A DNA stretch of 20,330 bases, from positions 1 to 20,330 of the forward strand of contig CAAGND010000318.1 of the NCBI GenBank assembly GCA_900771185.1, read 5' to 3'. Shown here piece after piece: positions 1 through 7,400 of this stretch. The first letter of the stretch is position 1. The number at the start of each line of letters is the position of its first letter. This DNA is from Clostridia bacterium. Lineage in GTDB: Bacteria > Bacillota > Clostridia > Oscillospirales > Acutalibacteraceae. The notes under the pieces are model-generated. The model was given only the letters and a program-made list of their open reading frames with translations. It had not been told where the DNA came from and did no database searches. The position numbers and the translations under genes were made by a program.

Positions 1-1
1 C

Positions 2-115
2 TGGCGGTCTACGCTGAGGGAGCTTCTGGCGCGGTGGCAGGATTTCGCGGAGATAAAGGGCTATGCTAAGAAGCCGGAAAGAATGGAATTGTATGATATG
101 GAGGGAATGGAGTAA
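2..115 (+). CDS. C-terminal end of an unidentified phage protein (partial)
   Basis: The reading frame is open from the left edge and ends at a TAA that overlaps the ATG of the next gene (TAATG). About 37 codons are visible, reading WRSTLRELLARWQDF, then a charged stretch, and ending MELYDMEGME. The fragment is helical and charged. Its place upstream of the large terminase would suit a small terminase subunit or another packaging-region protein, but no domain can be identified from so short a tail. The overlap with the next start indicates translational coupling in a rightward operon. Confidence 0.6.
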   Translation, partial: WRSTLRELLARWQDFAEIKGYAKKPERMELYDMEGME

Positions 116-588
116 TGGGAGGCAGAGGTAGTTCGTCTGGGGCTAAGGGTGGTGGAAGTTTTAAGCTGTCTGAAAGCATAAAAAAAGAAATGCTTGAATA
201 TGGGCTTAACAGCAAGATATCCGGCATTCGGCAGAAAGCTGAACAAGGCGTTGGAAATTACGCTTTCAAAAATGCGGACGCTGTTTCGGCAGAAACCATG
301 GACAAGGTTATCGGAGGTCAGATGAAATTCCATGAAAAGAATGGAAACACGCTTGTTGAAGGCTATCTGGAGAACGGCAGGCATGTTTATTATGCTAACA
401 AGTCTGACAGCCCGGAAATACAGCGATTTAAATTATTGCAAAACGCAAAACAAGAAAAAACTGCTGAAATAGCCTCTCAGCGTGTGGACTTTGATTATAC
501 TGGAAGAACAACTACGACCTATGACAGGGCGCGCCAAAATAGGCAAAGGAAATTTGACGCGTATTGGCGCGATTCATCCGGGAAGTAA
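115..588 (+). CDS. MGGRGSSSG-tagged small protein 1 (157 aa), function unknown
   Basis: The start is ATG with GGAGGG nine bases upstream, overlapping the stop of the preceding gene. The protein opens with MGGRGSSSGAKGGG, a Gly/Ser/Arg-rich leader shared with the products at 1236 and 3296. The rest (SESIKKEMLEYG, YLENGRHVYYAN, VDFDYTGRTTTTYDRARQ) is unlike either of them and I do not recognise it. It has no membrane segment or signal peptide. The body is polar and rich in Lys, Arg and Gln, and the DNA is more AT-rich than the terminase or tape-measure genes. A common leader on unrelated bodies is the design seen in polymorphic toxins and other exchangeable cargo. A toxin or cargo role is inference only. 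It is co-transcribed with the DUF4417 gene that follows. Confidence 0.75.
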   Translation: MGGRGSSSGAKGGGSFKLSESIKKEMLEYGLNSKISGIRQKAEQGVGNYAFKNADAVSAETMDKVIGGQMKFHEKNGNTLVEGYLENGRHVYYANKSDSPEIQRFKLLQNAKQEKTAEIASQRVDFDYTGRTTTTYDRARQNRQRKFDAYWRDSSGK

Positions 589-601
589 AGAGGTGTAACC
601 A

Positions 602-1246
602 ATGCGAGATTGGAGATTATCCGGGCTGGAGAATTTCGGGACGTATCAGCCGTTTCCGAATGCTGGGCGGTTTGAGATACCGCAGATTTACCCGGTTCAG
701 CTGCCGGAAATAAAGGAGTGGAAAGGCTTCAACTATGCCCGGGCAGGCGAGGTTTTCGGGAATGTAGGCGTGCATTTCTTCGTGGACGATTACCAGTTTG
801 CGGCGGTCTGGAACGACCCGATACGCTATATGGAGCGGTTTAAGGGCTTCGGGGCTGTAATGTCGCCGGATTTCTCGACTTACTCGGATATGCCGCAGGC
901 GCTCCAGATTTACAACCACTACCGCAAGCACTGGTGCGCGCAGTTCTGGCAGACTAACGGAGTGACGGTAATTCCGACTATCTCGTGGAGTACCCCGGAA
1001 AGCTGGGAGTGGTGCTTCAACGGAGAGCCTGTCGGCGGTGTTGTAGCTGTTTCAACAATGGGCTGCGAACGCAATAAGGACGATTTCGACAGGTTCACAG
1101 CCGGGTATTATGAAATGCTGTCAAGGCTTATGCCGGAACAGGTGCTGGTTTACGGCAAGCGGTTTGAGTTTATGACGGAGAGCAATATTACGGTCATTGA
1201 GCCGTTTTATAAGCAGATGAAAGAGAGGGTCAGAAATGGGAGGTAG
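602..1246 (+). CDS. DUF4417 family protein
   Basis: The protein has 214 aa, starting at ATG with an AAGAGGTG ribosome site. It reads as DUF4417, a family common in Firmicute phages and mobile elements: IPQIYPVQLPEIKEWKGFN, then VHFFVDDYQF, AVMSPDFSTY, a WCAQFWQ segment, and VIPTISWSTPESWEWCF. The biochemical role of the family is not known to me. The protein is rich in aromatic residues and looks like a compact soluble alpha/beta fold. It lies between two MGGRGSSSG genes and overlaps the second by 11 bases, so the three are probably translated together. A replication, packaging or cargo-related role cannot be chosen from sequence alone. Confidence 0.9.
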   Translation: MRDWRLSGLENFGTYQPFPNAGRFEIPQIYPVQLPEIKEWKGFNYARAGEVFGNVGVHFFVDDYQFAAVWNDPIRYMERFKGFGAVMSPDFSTYSDMPQALQIYNHYRKHWCAQFWQTNGVTVIPTISWSTPESWEWCFNGEPVGGVVAVSTMGCERNKDDFDRFTAGYYEMLSRLMPEQVLVYGKRFEFMTESNITVIEPFYKQMKERVRNGR

Positions 1247-1562
1247 AGGGAGTTCATCGGGAGCAAAAAGTTCTGGCGGCGCAAGGAACGCTTTGCCGAA
1301 AACGAATGTTTCGGCGGTGGACGCACTGAATGCTGAAATCAAGGCTCTGGAGGTTGACCTTAACTATGCTAGTGCCAGAGCGCGTGAATATGGCAATATG
1401 AAATACGGCGGCACAAAGGCTGACAGAGAAAAATTCTATCAATGGAATGACGAAGCCAAAAGGGTACAGCGGCAAATCACGGATTTGCAGAATAAAATAC
1501 AAAAGCACACTAAAGCTGATGGAACAGGCGGTGGTAATGACGATGATACCCCGCTGTTCTGA
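1236..1562 (+). CDS. MGGRGSSSG-tagged small coiled-coil protein 2 (108 aa)
   Basis: The ATG start lies inside the 3' end of the DUF4417 gene, with a GAGAGGG ribosome site just upstream. The leader MGGRGSSSGAKSSGG matches the protein at 115, but the codons differ. Residues about 27-90 are charged and helical (VDALNAEIKALEVDLNYA, EAKRVQRQITDLQNKIQK) and likely form a coiled coil. The C-terminus is a glycine run followed by the acidic tip DDDTPLF, which resembles the DDDIPF-type end of bacterial SSB proteins. No catalytic motif is visible. It lies just upstream of the large terminase, so a packaging accessory role is as plausible as a cargo role. Confidence 0.78.
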   Translation: MGGRGSSSGAKSSGGARNALPKTNVSAVDALNAEIKALEVDLNYASARAREYGNMKYGGTKADREKFYQWNDEAKRVQRQITDLQNKIQKHTKADGTGGGNDDDTPLF

Positions 1563-1597
1563 TTTGTAATCCCATTTATAAAAGGGAGGGTGAACCG

Positions 1598-3283
1598 TTG
1601 AGCGATATTACAGAGAGCCGCGCATATAAGTATGCGCTGTGGGCTTCTGACGAGAATAACCACGCTGTCGGGAAATACGTCCGCAGGCAGTGCCGGGAAT
1701 GGCTGGATATTGCTGACGGCAATAATCCCGCCGCTTATGTAGATACCCGGGAATACGACCGGACAATGGCGCTTCTGGGGCTGATGATACACCCGGATTT
1801 ACACACGGCTATGCCGGAGGCGCTGGAGGATTACGCGCTGCTGTTTATTACGGCGCTGTTCTGCACTAAGTCCACGGGCGGGCGCAATTTTTACACGGAC
1901 GGACTTCTGGAGATAGCCCGGAAGAACTTCAAGACGTTCACAAGCGGCGTTATCTTCGTGCTGGCAATGCTCAAACTGCCGAAATTCTCGCGGCTGTTCT
2001 CGGTCGCGCCGGATTTAAAGCTGTCCTCGGAGCTGAAAGTTGCTATCAGGAAGATAATCAAGTCAAGCCCGCTGTTAGAGCCGTATTTTCGTGTTATGCG
2101 GCTGGAGGTCAAGTGTTCCGTCACCGATACGGAATACACGCCCCTCGCCTACTCCAACGACAAACTGGACGGAAAGCTGGCACACCTGTTCCTTGCTGAT
2201 GAAGTTGGGGCTATGGACAGCTACCCGGTGGAGGCAATGCGTTCCTCGCAGGTCGTTTTAAAGGACAAGCTGGGAATACTCATTTCCACGCAGTACCCGA
2301 ACGACAGCAACGGGCTTACCGACGAGATAGACCTCGCAAAGAAGCAGCTTGACGGGGTTTATGACGGCAAACGGAAGTACTTTGCGCTGCTGTTCGAGCC
2401 GGACGAGGAGATAAAAAACAACTGGGAAAAGGACGACAATGTTCTTTTGCAGGCTAATCCGGTAGCGGTCAATAATGCTGACCTTCTGGACACGCTGCGG
2501 GATATGCGCACGCTTGCTGTTCTGTACGAGGGTAAGCGGGAGAACTTCCTCTGCAAGCACTGCAACATTCAGTACAAGGGCATAGGCACGGAGGGTTACA
2601 TTGACCTGATGAAGCTGCAGGAGTGCGCCGTGCCGGAAGATGCAGGCTTCTGGCGGGGGCGGGACGTTTATCTCGGGCTTGACTTGTCGCTGACGAACGA
2701 CAACACCTCTGTTGCGATGGTCGCGCCGGACGAGGGCGGGAAGATACACGCAAAGGTGTGGGGCTTCCTGCCGGCGGACAATGTGGAGATAAAGTCCGCA
2801 AAGGAAAAGGTGGATTATCGGCGGCATATTGCGGCGGGAGAGTGCTTCTCCTGCGGCGGCGAGGTCATTGATTACGGCTTTGTGGAGCGGTTTATTCTGG
2901 ATCTGCCGAAAAAATACGGCGTGAATATCGTGCGGCTCGGGTATGACCGTTACAATGCGCTTTCTACGGTCCAGAAGCTGGAGGCGGACGAGGTATGCCC
3001 GATAGAGTGCGTTGAAATAAAGCAGCATTCCAGCGTGCTTCACGCACCGACTAAGCTGTTAAAGGAATACGTCCTGCGGCGGGAGTTCGCCTACGACGAA
3101 AACAAGCTGCTTGAAATCAACTTCTCCAATGCCCGGTGTACCGAGGATACCAACCTCAACAAATACGTCAACAAGAAACGCTCTGCCGGGAAGGTGGATA
3201 TGGTCGTTTCGCTGATAAATGCCGTGTTCCTGCTTCAGCTGGATATGCTGGAGGGGGAGTGCGATTTTGCGGTGCAGTATTGA
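1598..3283 (+). CDS. terL: Terminase large subunit (DNA-packaging ATPase/nuclease)
   Basis: This 561-aa protein is the motor that translocates phage DNA into the prohead and cuts it. It starts at TTG, preceded by AAGGGAGGG at good spacing; no better in-frame start is seen. The N-terminal ATPase has a divergent Walker A-like segment ARKNFKT (about 107-113) and a Walker B LFLADE (about 197-202) with a catalytic acidic pair. The C-terminal RNase H-like nuclease shows the expected acidic residues: D362 in YLGLDLSLTND, D450 in RLGYDRYN and D534 in KVDMVVSL. Length and motif order match the Terminase_1 family of HK97-like siphophages. A small terminase partner is not identified, although the partial gene at the left edge could be one. 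Confidence 0.95.
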   Translation: MSDITESRAYKYALWASDENNHAVGKYVRRQCREWLDIADGNNPAAYVDTREYDRTMALLGLMIHPDLHTAMPEALEDYALLFITALFCTKSTGGRNFYTDGLLEIARKNFKTFTSGVIFVLAMLKLPKFSRLFSVAPDLKLSSELKVAIRKIIKSSPLLEPYFRVMRLEVKCSVTDTEYTPLAYSNDKLDGKLAHLFLADEVGAMDSYPVEAMRSSQVVLKDKLGILISTQYPNDSNGLTDEIDLAKKQLDGVYDGKRKYFALLFEPDEEIKNNWEKDDNVLLQANPVAVNNADLLDTLRDMRTLAVLYEGKRENFLCKHCNIQYKGIGTEGYIDLMKLQECAVPEDAGFWRGRDVYLGLDLSLTNDNTSVAMVAPDEGGKIHAKVWGFLPADNVEIKSAKEKVDYRRHIAAGECFSCGGEVIDYGFVERFILDLPKKYGVNIVRLGYDRYNALSTVQKLEADEVCPIECVEIKQHSSVLHAPTKLLKEYVLRREFAYDENKLLEINFSNARCTEDTNLNKYVNKKRSAGKVDMVVSLINAVFLLQLDMLEGECDFAVQY

Positions 3284-3295
3284 CGGAGGTGTGTT

Positions 3296-3694
3296 ATGGG
3301 CGGCAGAGGGTCAAGCAGCGGAATTAGCAACAAAGGAAAGAAATATGGCACAGAATATAAATCCCTACTTAAATATGGTAATATCAAATTTGTACAATAC
3401 AAAGACAGCACGGCGGCAACACCTCCAATGGAAACCATGACTAAAGGCAGGGTGTATGTCACTGTAACGAACGAAAATCGCCTAAAAGCGATAACTTACT
3501 ATGATGAACAAGGCTTGCGAGTAAAGCAGATTGACCTTGACAAGCCGCACCGTGGTATGCAGCCTCATACGCACCACGGATATAATCATAATGAGCTTGA
3601 CAGCGCAAAAGGGGCGGCAAACCTCACAACGAAAGAAAAAATAATGGTTGACAGAGTTACACAAATATGGTATAATCACACTAGCGGCAAGTAG
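3296..3694 (+). CDS. MGGRGSSSG-tagged small protein 3 with His-rich toxin-like domain (132 aa)
   Basis: The start is ATG 12 bases after the terminase stop, with GGAGGT upstream. After MGGRGSSSGISNKGKK comes a compact domain: KAITYYDEQGLRVKQIDLDK followed by PHRGMQPHTHHGYNHNE, a cluster of six histidines. I recall similar YD..G.R..QIDL..PH..PH.H segments at the C-termini of phage minor head proteins and in polymorphic toxin tips, but I do not know a characterised activity. The histidines could bind metal or act in an RNase-like site; that is inference. The gene's 3' end contains a perfect promoter (3648-3676) for the RNA that follows. No protein immunity gene follows directly. The DNA is AT-rich compared with the terminase. 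Confidence 0.8.
   Translation: MGGRGSSSGISNKGKKYGTEYKSLLKYGNIKFVQYKDSTAATPPMETMTKGRVYVTVTNENRLKAITYYDEQGLRVKQIDLDKPHRGMQPHTHHGYNHNELDSAKGAANLTTKEKIMVDRVTQIWYNHTSGK
3648..3676 (+). promoter_or_regulatory. Consensus sigma-A promoter for the tRNA-like RNA
   Basis: TTGACA (3648-3653) and TATAAT (3671-3676) are separated by 17 bases, a perfect match to the vegetative consensus. It lies inside the last codons of the small tagged gene. The expected transcription start is near 3683, which is the 5' end of the tRNA-like structure. It would be active in the lysogen and need no phage factor. Confidence 0.85.
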
Positions 3695-3806
3695 TAGTGT
3701 AGGGGCAGCACGCCTTGATAGAGGAAGCTCCGGTTCAAATCCGGGCGCTTGCTGTTGATCAATAAATGATTATAGCACTCTGCATAAAAACAGGGTGCTA
3801 TTTTTA
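3683..3806 (+). ncRNA. tRNA-like small RNA with reduced anticodon arm
   Basis: A canonical T arm is present: 5-bp stem TCCGG/CCGGG with the 7-base loop TTCAAAT (3729-3745). A D-like arm GTGT/GCAC with loop AGGGGCA lies at 3697-3711. An acceptor-like stem forms between GCAAGTA (3687-3693) and CGCTTGC (3746-3752), with one mismatch. A longer alternative pairs 3683-3691 with 3748-3756 over 9 bp including two G-U pairs. Only 16 bases lie where an anticodon arm and variable loop should be, and these can form just a 3-bp stem (CCT/AGG, 3713-3724). There is no encoded CCA. The element sits between a perfect promoter and a terminator, so it is probably a transcribed small RNA, or a decayed tRNA gene, rather than a working tRNA. 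Confidence 0.65.
3773..3806 (+). terminator. Rho-independent terminator of the tRNA-like RNA
   Basis: A 10-bp stem TAGCACTCTG/CAGGGTGCTA (3773-3782 and 3791-3800, one U-G pair) with loop CATAAAAA is followed by TTTTTAT. Confidence 0.85.
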
Positions 3807-3826
3807 TACAACAACTTAATAATTCC

Positions 3827-3851
3827 GCGCTCCATTCGGGGCGCTTTTCTT
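3827..3851 (+). terminator. Second terminator-like hairpin before the small membrane gene
   Basis: GCGCTCC (3827-3833) pairs with GGGGCGC (3838-3844) across loop ATTC and is followed by TTTTCTT. One pair is U-G. The ribosome site of the next gene begins about 7 bases after the T-run. Tandem termination 25-50 bases after the previous hairpin would insulate the small RNA unit. Confidence 0.65.
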
Positions 3852-3870
3852 ATGCCCGAAAGGAGAAGCT

Positions 3871-4056
3871 ATGAACAAGAAGAAAGCTATTGACAACATT
3901 CACAGAAATTATCCGTTTGTAAACGAAAATCTCGGATATGTTCCGAGGTGGGCGTATCTGGTTGTCGGACACCCGAAAATTACCGCCGCTGCGGTTTCGG
4001 TTATCGGGTTTGCAGCAGCAGCGTGGTTAACGCACCTGATATTGCTGACACTATAA
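3871..4056 (+). CDS. Small single-pass membrane protein (61 aa)
   Basis: The start is ATG with a strong GAAAGGAGAAGCT ribosome site. The first 40 residues are polar and basic (MNKKKAIDNIHRNYPFVNEN). The C-terminal third, ITAAAVSVIGFAAAAWLTHL and on to the stop, is one transmembrane helix. No family is recognised. The last 56 bases overlap, on the opposite strand, the 3' end of the winged-helix gene at 4001-4351, whose own C-terminus is also a membrane segment. It lies between terminator-like hairpins and shows no promoter of its own, so expression would rely on read-through of late transcription. Confidence 0.6.
   Translation: MNKKKAIDNIHRNYPFVNENLGYVPRWAYLVVGHPKITAAAVSVIGFAAAAWLTHLILLTL
3921..3947 (-). 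terminator. Possible terminator of the leftward winged-helix gene
   Basis: On the minus strand CTCGGA and TCCGAG (3942-3947 and 3931-3936) form a 6-bp stem with a 5-base loop, followed by ATTTTCGTTT. The stem is short and the tail interrupted, so the call is tentative; it lies within the coding region of the opposite small gene. Confidence 0.4.
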
Positions 4057-4351
4057 GCGGAAGAATTACGGAGAAAAACACTGTTTTCAGGAAATCACGT
4101 GCCTTATATCGGCAATAATGCCGCCCGAGCTGGGTCGGATGTATGCCGGCGGGGGCTCCGCCGCTGTATTCGTCGATAATAACAACACCTCGGTTTTCAA
4201 GGAATTCTGCAACCGAAATAACCACTCGCTCACGGTATTTGGTGCGCTCTGCGATTTCTTCAATTGATGCAGTATCGCAGCTGTTTTCCTCGCATATCTT
4301 TCGCACGGCGCGGAGTACTTTTTTACATTCCGGGTCTATGTATGGTAACAT
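4001..4351 (-). CDS. Winged-helix DNA-binding protein with C-terminal membrane segment (moron-like)
   Basis: This 116-aa product is encoded against the direction of the late genes. It starts at ATG with AAAAGGAGCT upstream and has a consensus promoter. Residues about 7-60 (KKVLRAVRKICEENSC, ASIEEIAERTKYRERVVISV, AEFLENRGVVIIDE) read as a winged helix-turn-helix. A short Gly/Pro loop follows, then a basic YKARDFLK segment and a C-terminal transmembrane helix (VFFSVILPLIVSAISGALTT). A DNA-binding domain anchored by its tail would place it at the membrane. Its isolated position, reverse strand and own promoter suggest expression from the prophage, as for a lysogenic-conversion gene; that is inference. 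The partner DNA or signal is unknown. Confidence 0.75.
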   Translation of the reverse strand: MLPYIDPECKKVLRAVRKICEENSCDTASIEEIAERTKYRERVVISVAEFLENRGVVIIDEYSGGAPAGIHPTQLGRHYCRYKARDFLKTVFFSVILPLIVSAISGALTTLLLQTR

Positions 4352-4371
4352 TTGATCAGCTCCTTTTGTTG

Positions 4372-4400
4372 ATTATACCATAAAACAAACGAATATGCAA
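4372..4400 (-). promoter_or_regulatory. Sigma-A promoter of the leftward winged-helix gene
   Basis: On the minus strand TTGCAT (4400-4395) and TATAAT (4377-4372) are separated by 17 bases. A ribosome site (4358-4367) and the ATG at 4351 follow. The -35 abuts and partly overlaps the rightward hairpin at 4399-4424. Confidence 0.8.
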
Positions 4401-4424
4401 GCGCTCTGAACAGGGCGTTTTTTT
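4399..4424 (+). terminator. Terminator-like hairpin upstream of the tape measure gene
   Basis: AAGCGCTCT pairs with AGGGCGTTT (4399-4407 and 4412-4420, two G-U pairs) across loop GAAC, and a run of seven T (4418-4424) follows. The tape-measure ribosome site GAAAGGAG begins within 10 bases. Late transcription must read through it or be antiterminated. Confidence 0.65.
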
Positions 4425-4445
4425 ATACCTTGAAAGGAGTTTTAA

Positions 4446-7400
4446 ATGGCAAATCCCACCTTACAAGCCAACTTCTCCGCTAACACCGCCGGATTTACGC
4501 AGGGCGTGAGCGTGCTTCGGCAGAAGCTCACGGAACTCAACACCCAGATGGAGCGGAACAAGCAGGAGATAAAGACCGCCAACACCGAAATAAAGAACTA
4601 CCGCCGGGAACTGGAGCAGCTTAAAGCCTCCACCAACAACGGCGCTACCGCCACCGCTGCACAGTCCAGACGTATGCAGGAGCTGCGGGACGGTATTGCG
4701 ACCGCCACTGCACGGCTTGGTACTCTGCGCACCGCTGAACAGGATCTTCGCCGGGAAATCAACAGCACTAACGGGGAACTGCGTAATCAGCGCACCGCCG
4801 TTGAGGAAGTACAGCAGAGCGCCGCCACAATGGGGGACGTGCTGAAAGCAAGCCTTTATTCCTCTGCGATGCAGACTGCGGTCAGCAAGCTCACGCAGTC
4901 GCTGAAATCGGCGGCGGAGTACTGCTATAATGTAGGCTCCAGCTTCGAGGCGGCTATGTCGCAGGTGGAGGCTATTTCCGGGGCGACCGGGGAGGAACTG
5001 GACAAGCTGACCGAAAAGGCCAAGCAGCTCGGCGCAACTACCCGCTTTTCGGCGACAGAAGCGGCTTCTGCCATGAATTACATGGCTATGGCGGGCTGGG
5101 ACGCTCAGCAGATGCTTGACGGTATCGGCGGTGTTCTCAGCCTTGCGGCGGCTTCTGGCGGCGACCTTGCGGAAACTGCGGATATCGTGACGGACGCTAT
5201 AACCGCTTTCGGGCTGAAAGCCGAAGATGTAGGGCATTTCTCGGACGTGCTGGCGGCGGCTTCTTCAAACGCAAATACCAACGTTTCCATGATGGGCGAA
5301 ACCTTCAAGTACTGTGCGCCTATCGCCGGGGCTTTGGGATTTTCTATCGAGGACGTTTCGGAGGCTATCGGCTTAATGGCTAACTCCGGCATAAAGTCCA
5401 CAATGGCGGGTACTGCGCTGAGAACTACGCTCACCAAGCTGTCCGAGGGGGTGACTGTCACCGGGCAGAAGCTGGGCGAGGTTGAGATACAGACCAGCAA
5501 TACGGACGGCTCTATGCGTTCGTTGAAGGAGATACTTACTGACCTGCGGGCGGCGTTCTCGCAGCTTACCGAGGCGGAAAAGGCTTCCACCGCAGAGGAT
5601 ATCGCCGGAAAGAACGCTATGTCCGGCTTCCTTGCGCTGATGAATGCGGGTGAAGCTGATGTGAACAAGCTCCGCACGGCTATTGAAAACTGCGATAATT
5701 CCTCTGCTAAAATGGCTGATACCATGACAAACAACACCGCCGGCGCGGTCACTATCATGAAATCCGCTATGGAGAGCGCCGGAATTGCGGTTTATGAGAA
5801 GTTCGGGGAGAAGATAAAGGACAGCATTGAGGGTATTACGGATATCTTCACCGACCTTACGAAGCGTATTGAAAACGGCGAGCTGGACTTGGTCTTTGAG
5901 AGAGTTGCGCAGAGTGTGAGTAATGCTTCTGACCAGCTTATCAGTTTTGCAGGTGAAACGCTCCCCGGGGCAATAGAATGGCTGGCGAATTTCATTTCAA
6001 CGCTGGTTGATTTTCGTGAGGAAATAGGTGCGGCTGTAACTGCGGTAGTCACTCTAAAGGCGGCTATGGCGTTTAAAGAGCTTATTACCGGAGCGATACC
6101 CTTATTTAAAGGGCTGATAAGCGTTATAGCTAAGCTTGGGACTGTTATTGCGACAAACCCTATCGGCGCAGTTGCGGCGGCTGTATCTGTGCTTGTAGGC
6201 GGTTTTGTTGCCCTGTCAAGCGCTATGGACGACTGCAACGAACGCATGGCTGACCTTACAGACCAGTCAAAACAGCTCACTCAATCCTCGTTGGAATATC
6301 AGCGCAAGACAAAGGACTTAGAGGAAGTCAAAAAGCGATATGATAAGATAAAAAACTCCACCGATGATACTATCGACAAGGAAGCGGAGCTGAAAGCCTT
6401 ACAGGAAGAATTGAACTCGCAGTTCGGCGATCTTGCCGGGAGCATTGATCTTGTGGCTGCTTCTTATGATAATGTCATAAAGAAGATAGACGGAGTTATA
6501 AAAGAGTCCGGCAAGTTATCGCTGCAGGACGCACAAGTGGCATATCAGGAGGCGCTTGACGCCGAAAGCCAAAGCACGGCGATAACGCTTGACCCTATGG
6601 CTTTCAATCTTGAAGCGACCGAAGCTAATACATATTTCAAAAATGAAGCGTATAAATTCGGACGTACTGGTTATCTGAATGCAACTGGCGGCACGATATA
6701 TTTTGATGGTTCTTATGAGGAACGTATCGGAGAATTGAACACTCTATACACCAGAATGAGGGACAAGTATCTTGAAACCGGCATTGATGATTATAACATT
6801 ATCGCCAAAAGGATAAAAGAGCAAGTCGTAGTGCTGGAGGAAGGGCTGAAACAGAAAGAAACAGCCCGCAAAAACTTGAACAGCCTCACCCAGGACACAG
6901 GGGACGGGCTGACAAAGGAACAGCGCCTCGCAGGGTCTGTAGGTTACGGTGTTTACGGCGATACAACAGCATGGAACGATCGCTTCGGCAAAACCGAAAC
7001 GGCGGGCGCTCCCGGTGATACTCCACCCTATGATGATACCAGTTATGACAGTTCCAAAAGCTATTACAAGTATCTTCTTGATACAGAACAGATAAACGCC
7101 GCCGAATACTGGAATACCATTGAACAGCTCCGGGATAAGTTTTACAAAGAGGACAGCGAGGAATGGCGGGATATCACCGCCGAGATTTACAAGGGGCGAA
7201 AAACGGCGGCGGGCAGTTCCGGCGGCTCCGGTAAAACCAAGACCCAGCAGGAACTTAACGAGGAGAAATACACCTCCGAAAAGGCTTACCAGAAATGGCG
7301 GCTGGATATGGGGTATATCACCGAGGAAGAATACTACGACCAGATAGGAAAACTCCGGGACAAGTATCTTGAGGAAGGCTCGGAGAAATGGCGTGCCGCT

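Noticed and set aside
2258..3043. Long antisense open frame opposite terL (261 codons)
   Set aside because: It lies wholly inside the terminase, has no ribosome site or promoter, and its low-complexity Leu/Val/Arg composition is that of a shadow frame.
3683..3756. Functional tRNA gene
   Set aside because: The anticodon arm is too short, with no 5-bp stem and 7-base loop, and the acceptor stem has a mismatch, so no decoding tRNA can be claimed.
4461..5237. Antisense open frame opposite the tape measure start (258 codons)
   Set aside because: It has no ribosome site, and the Arg/His/Gly-rich product is typical of reading the complement of Ala/Glu/Gln-rich coding DNA.
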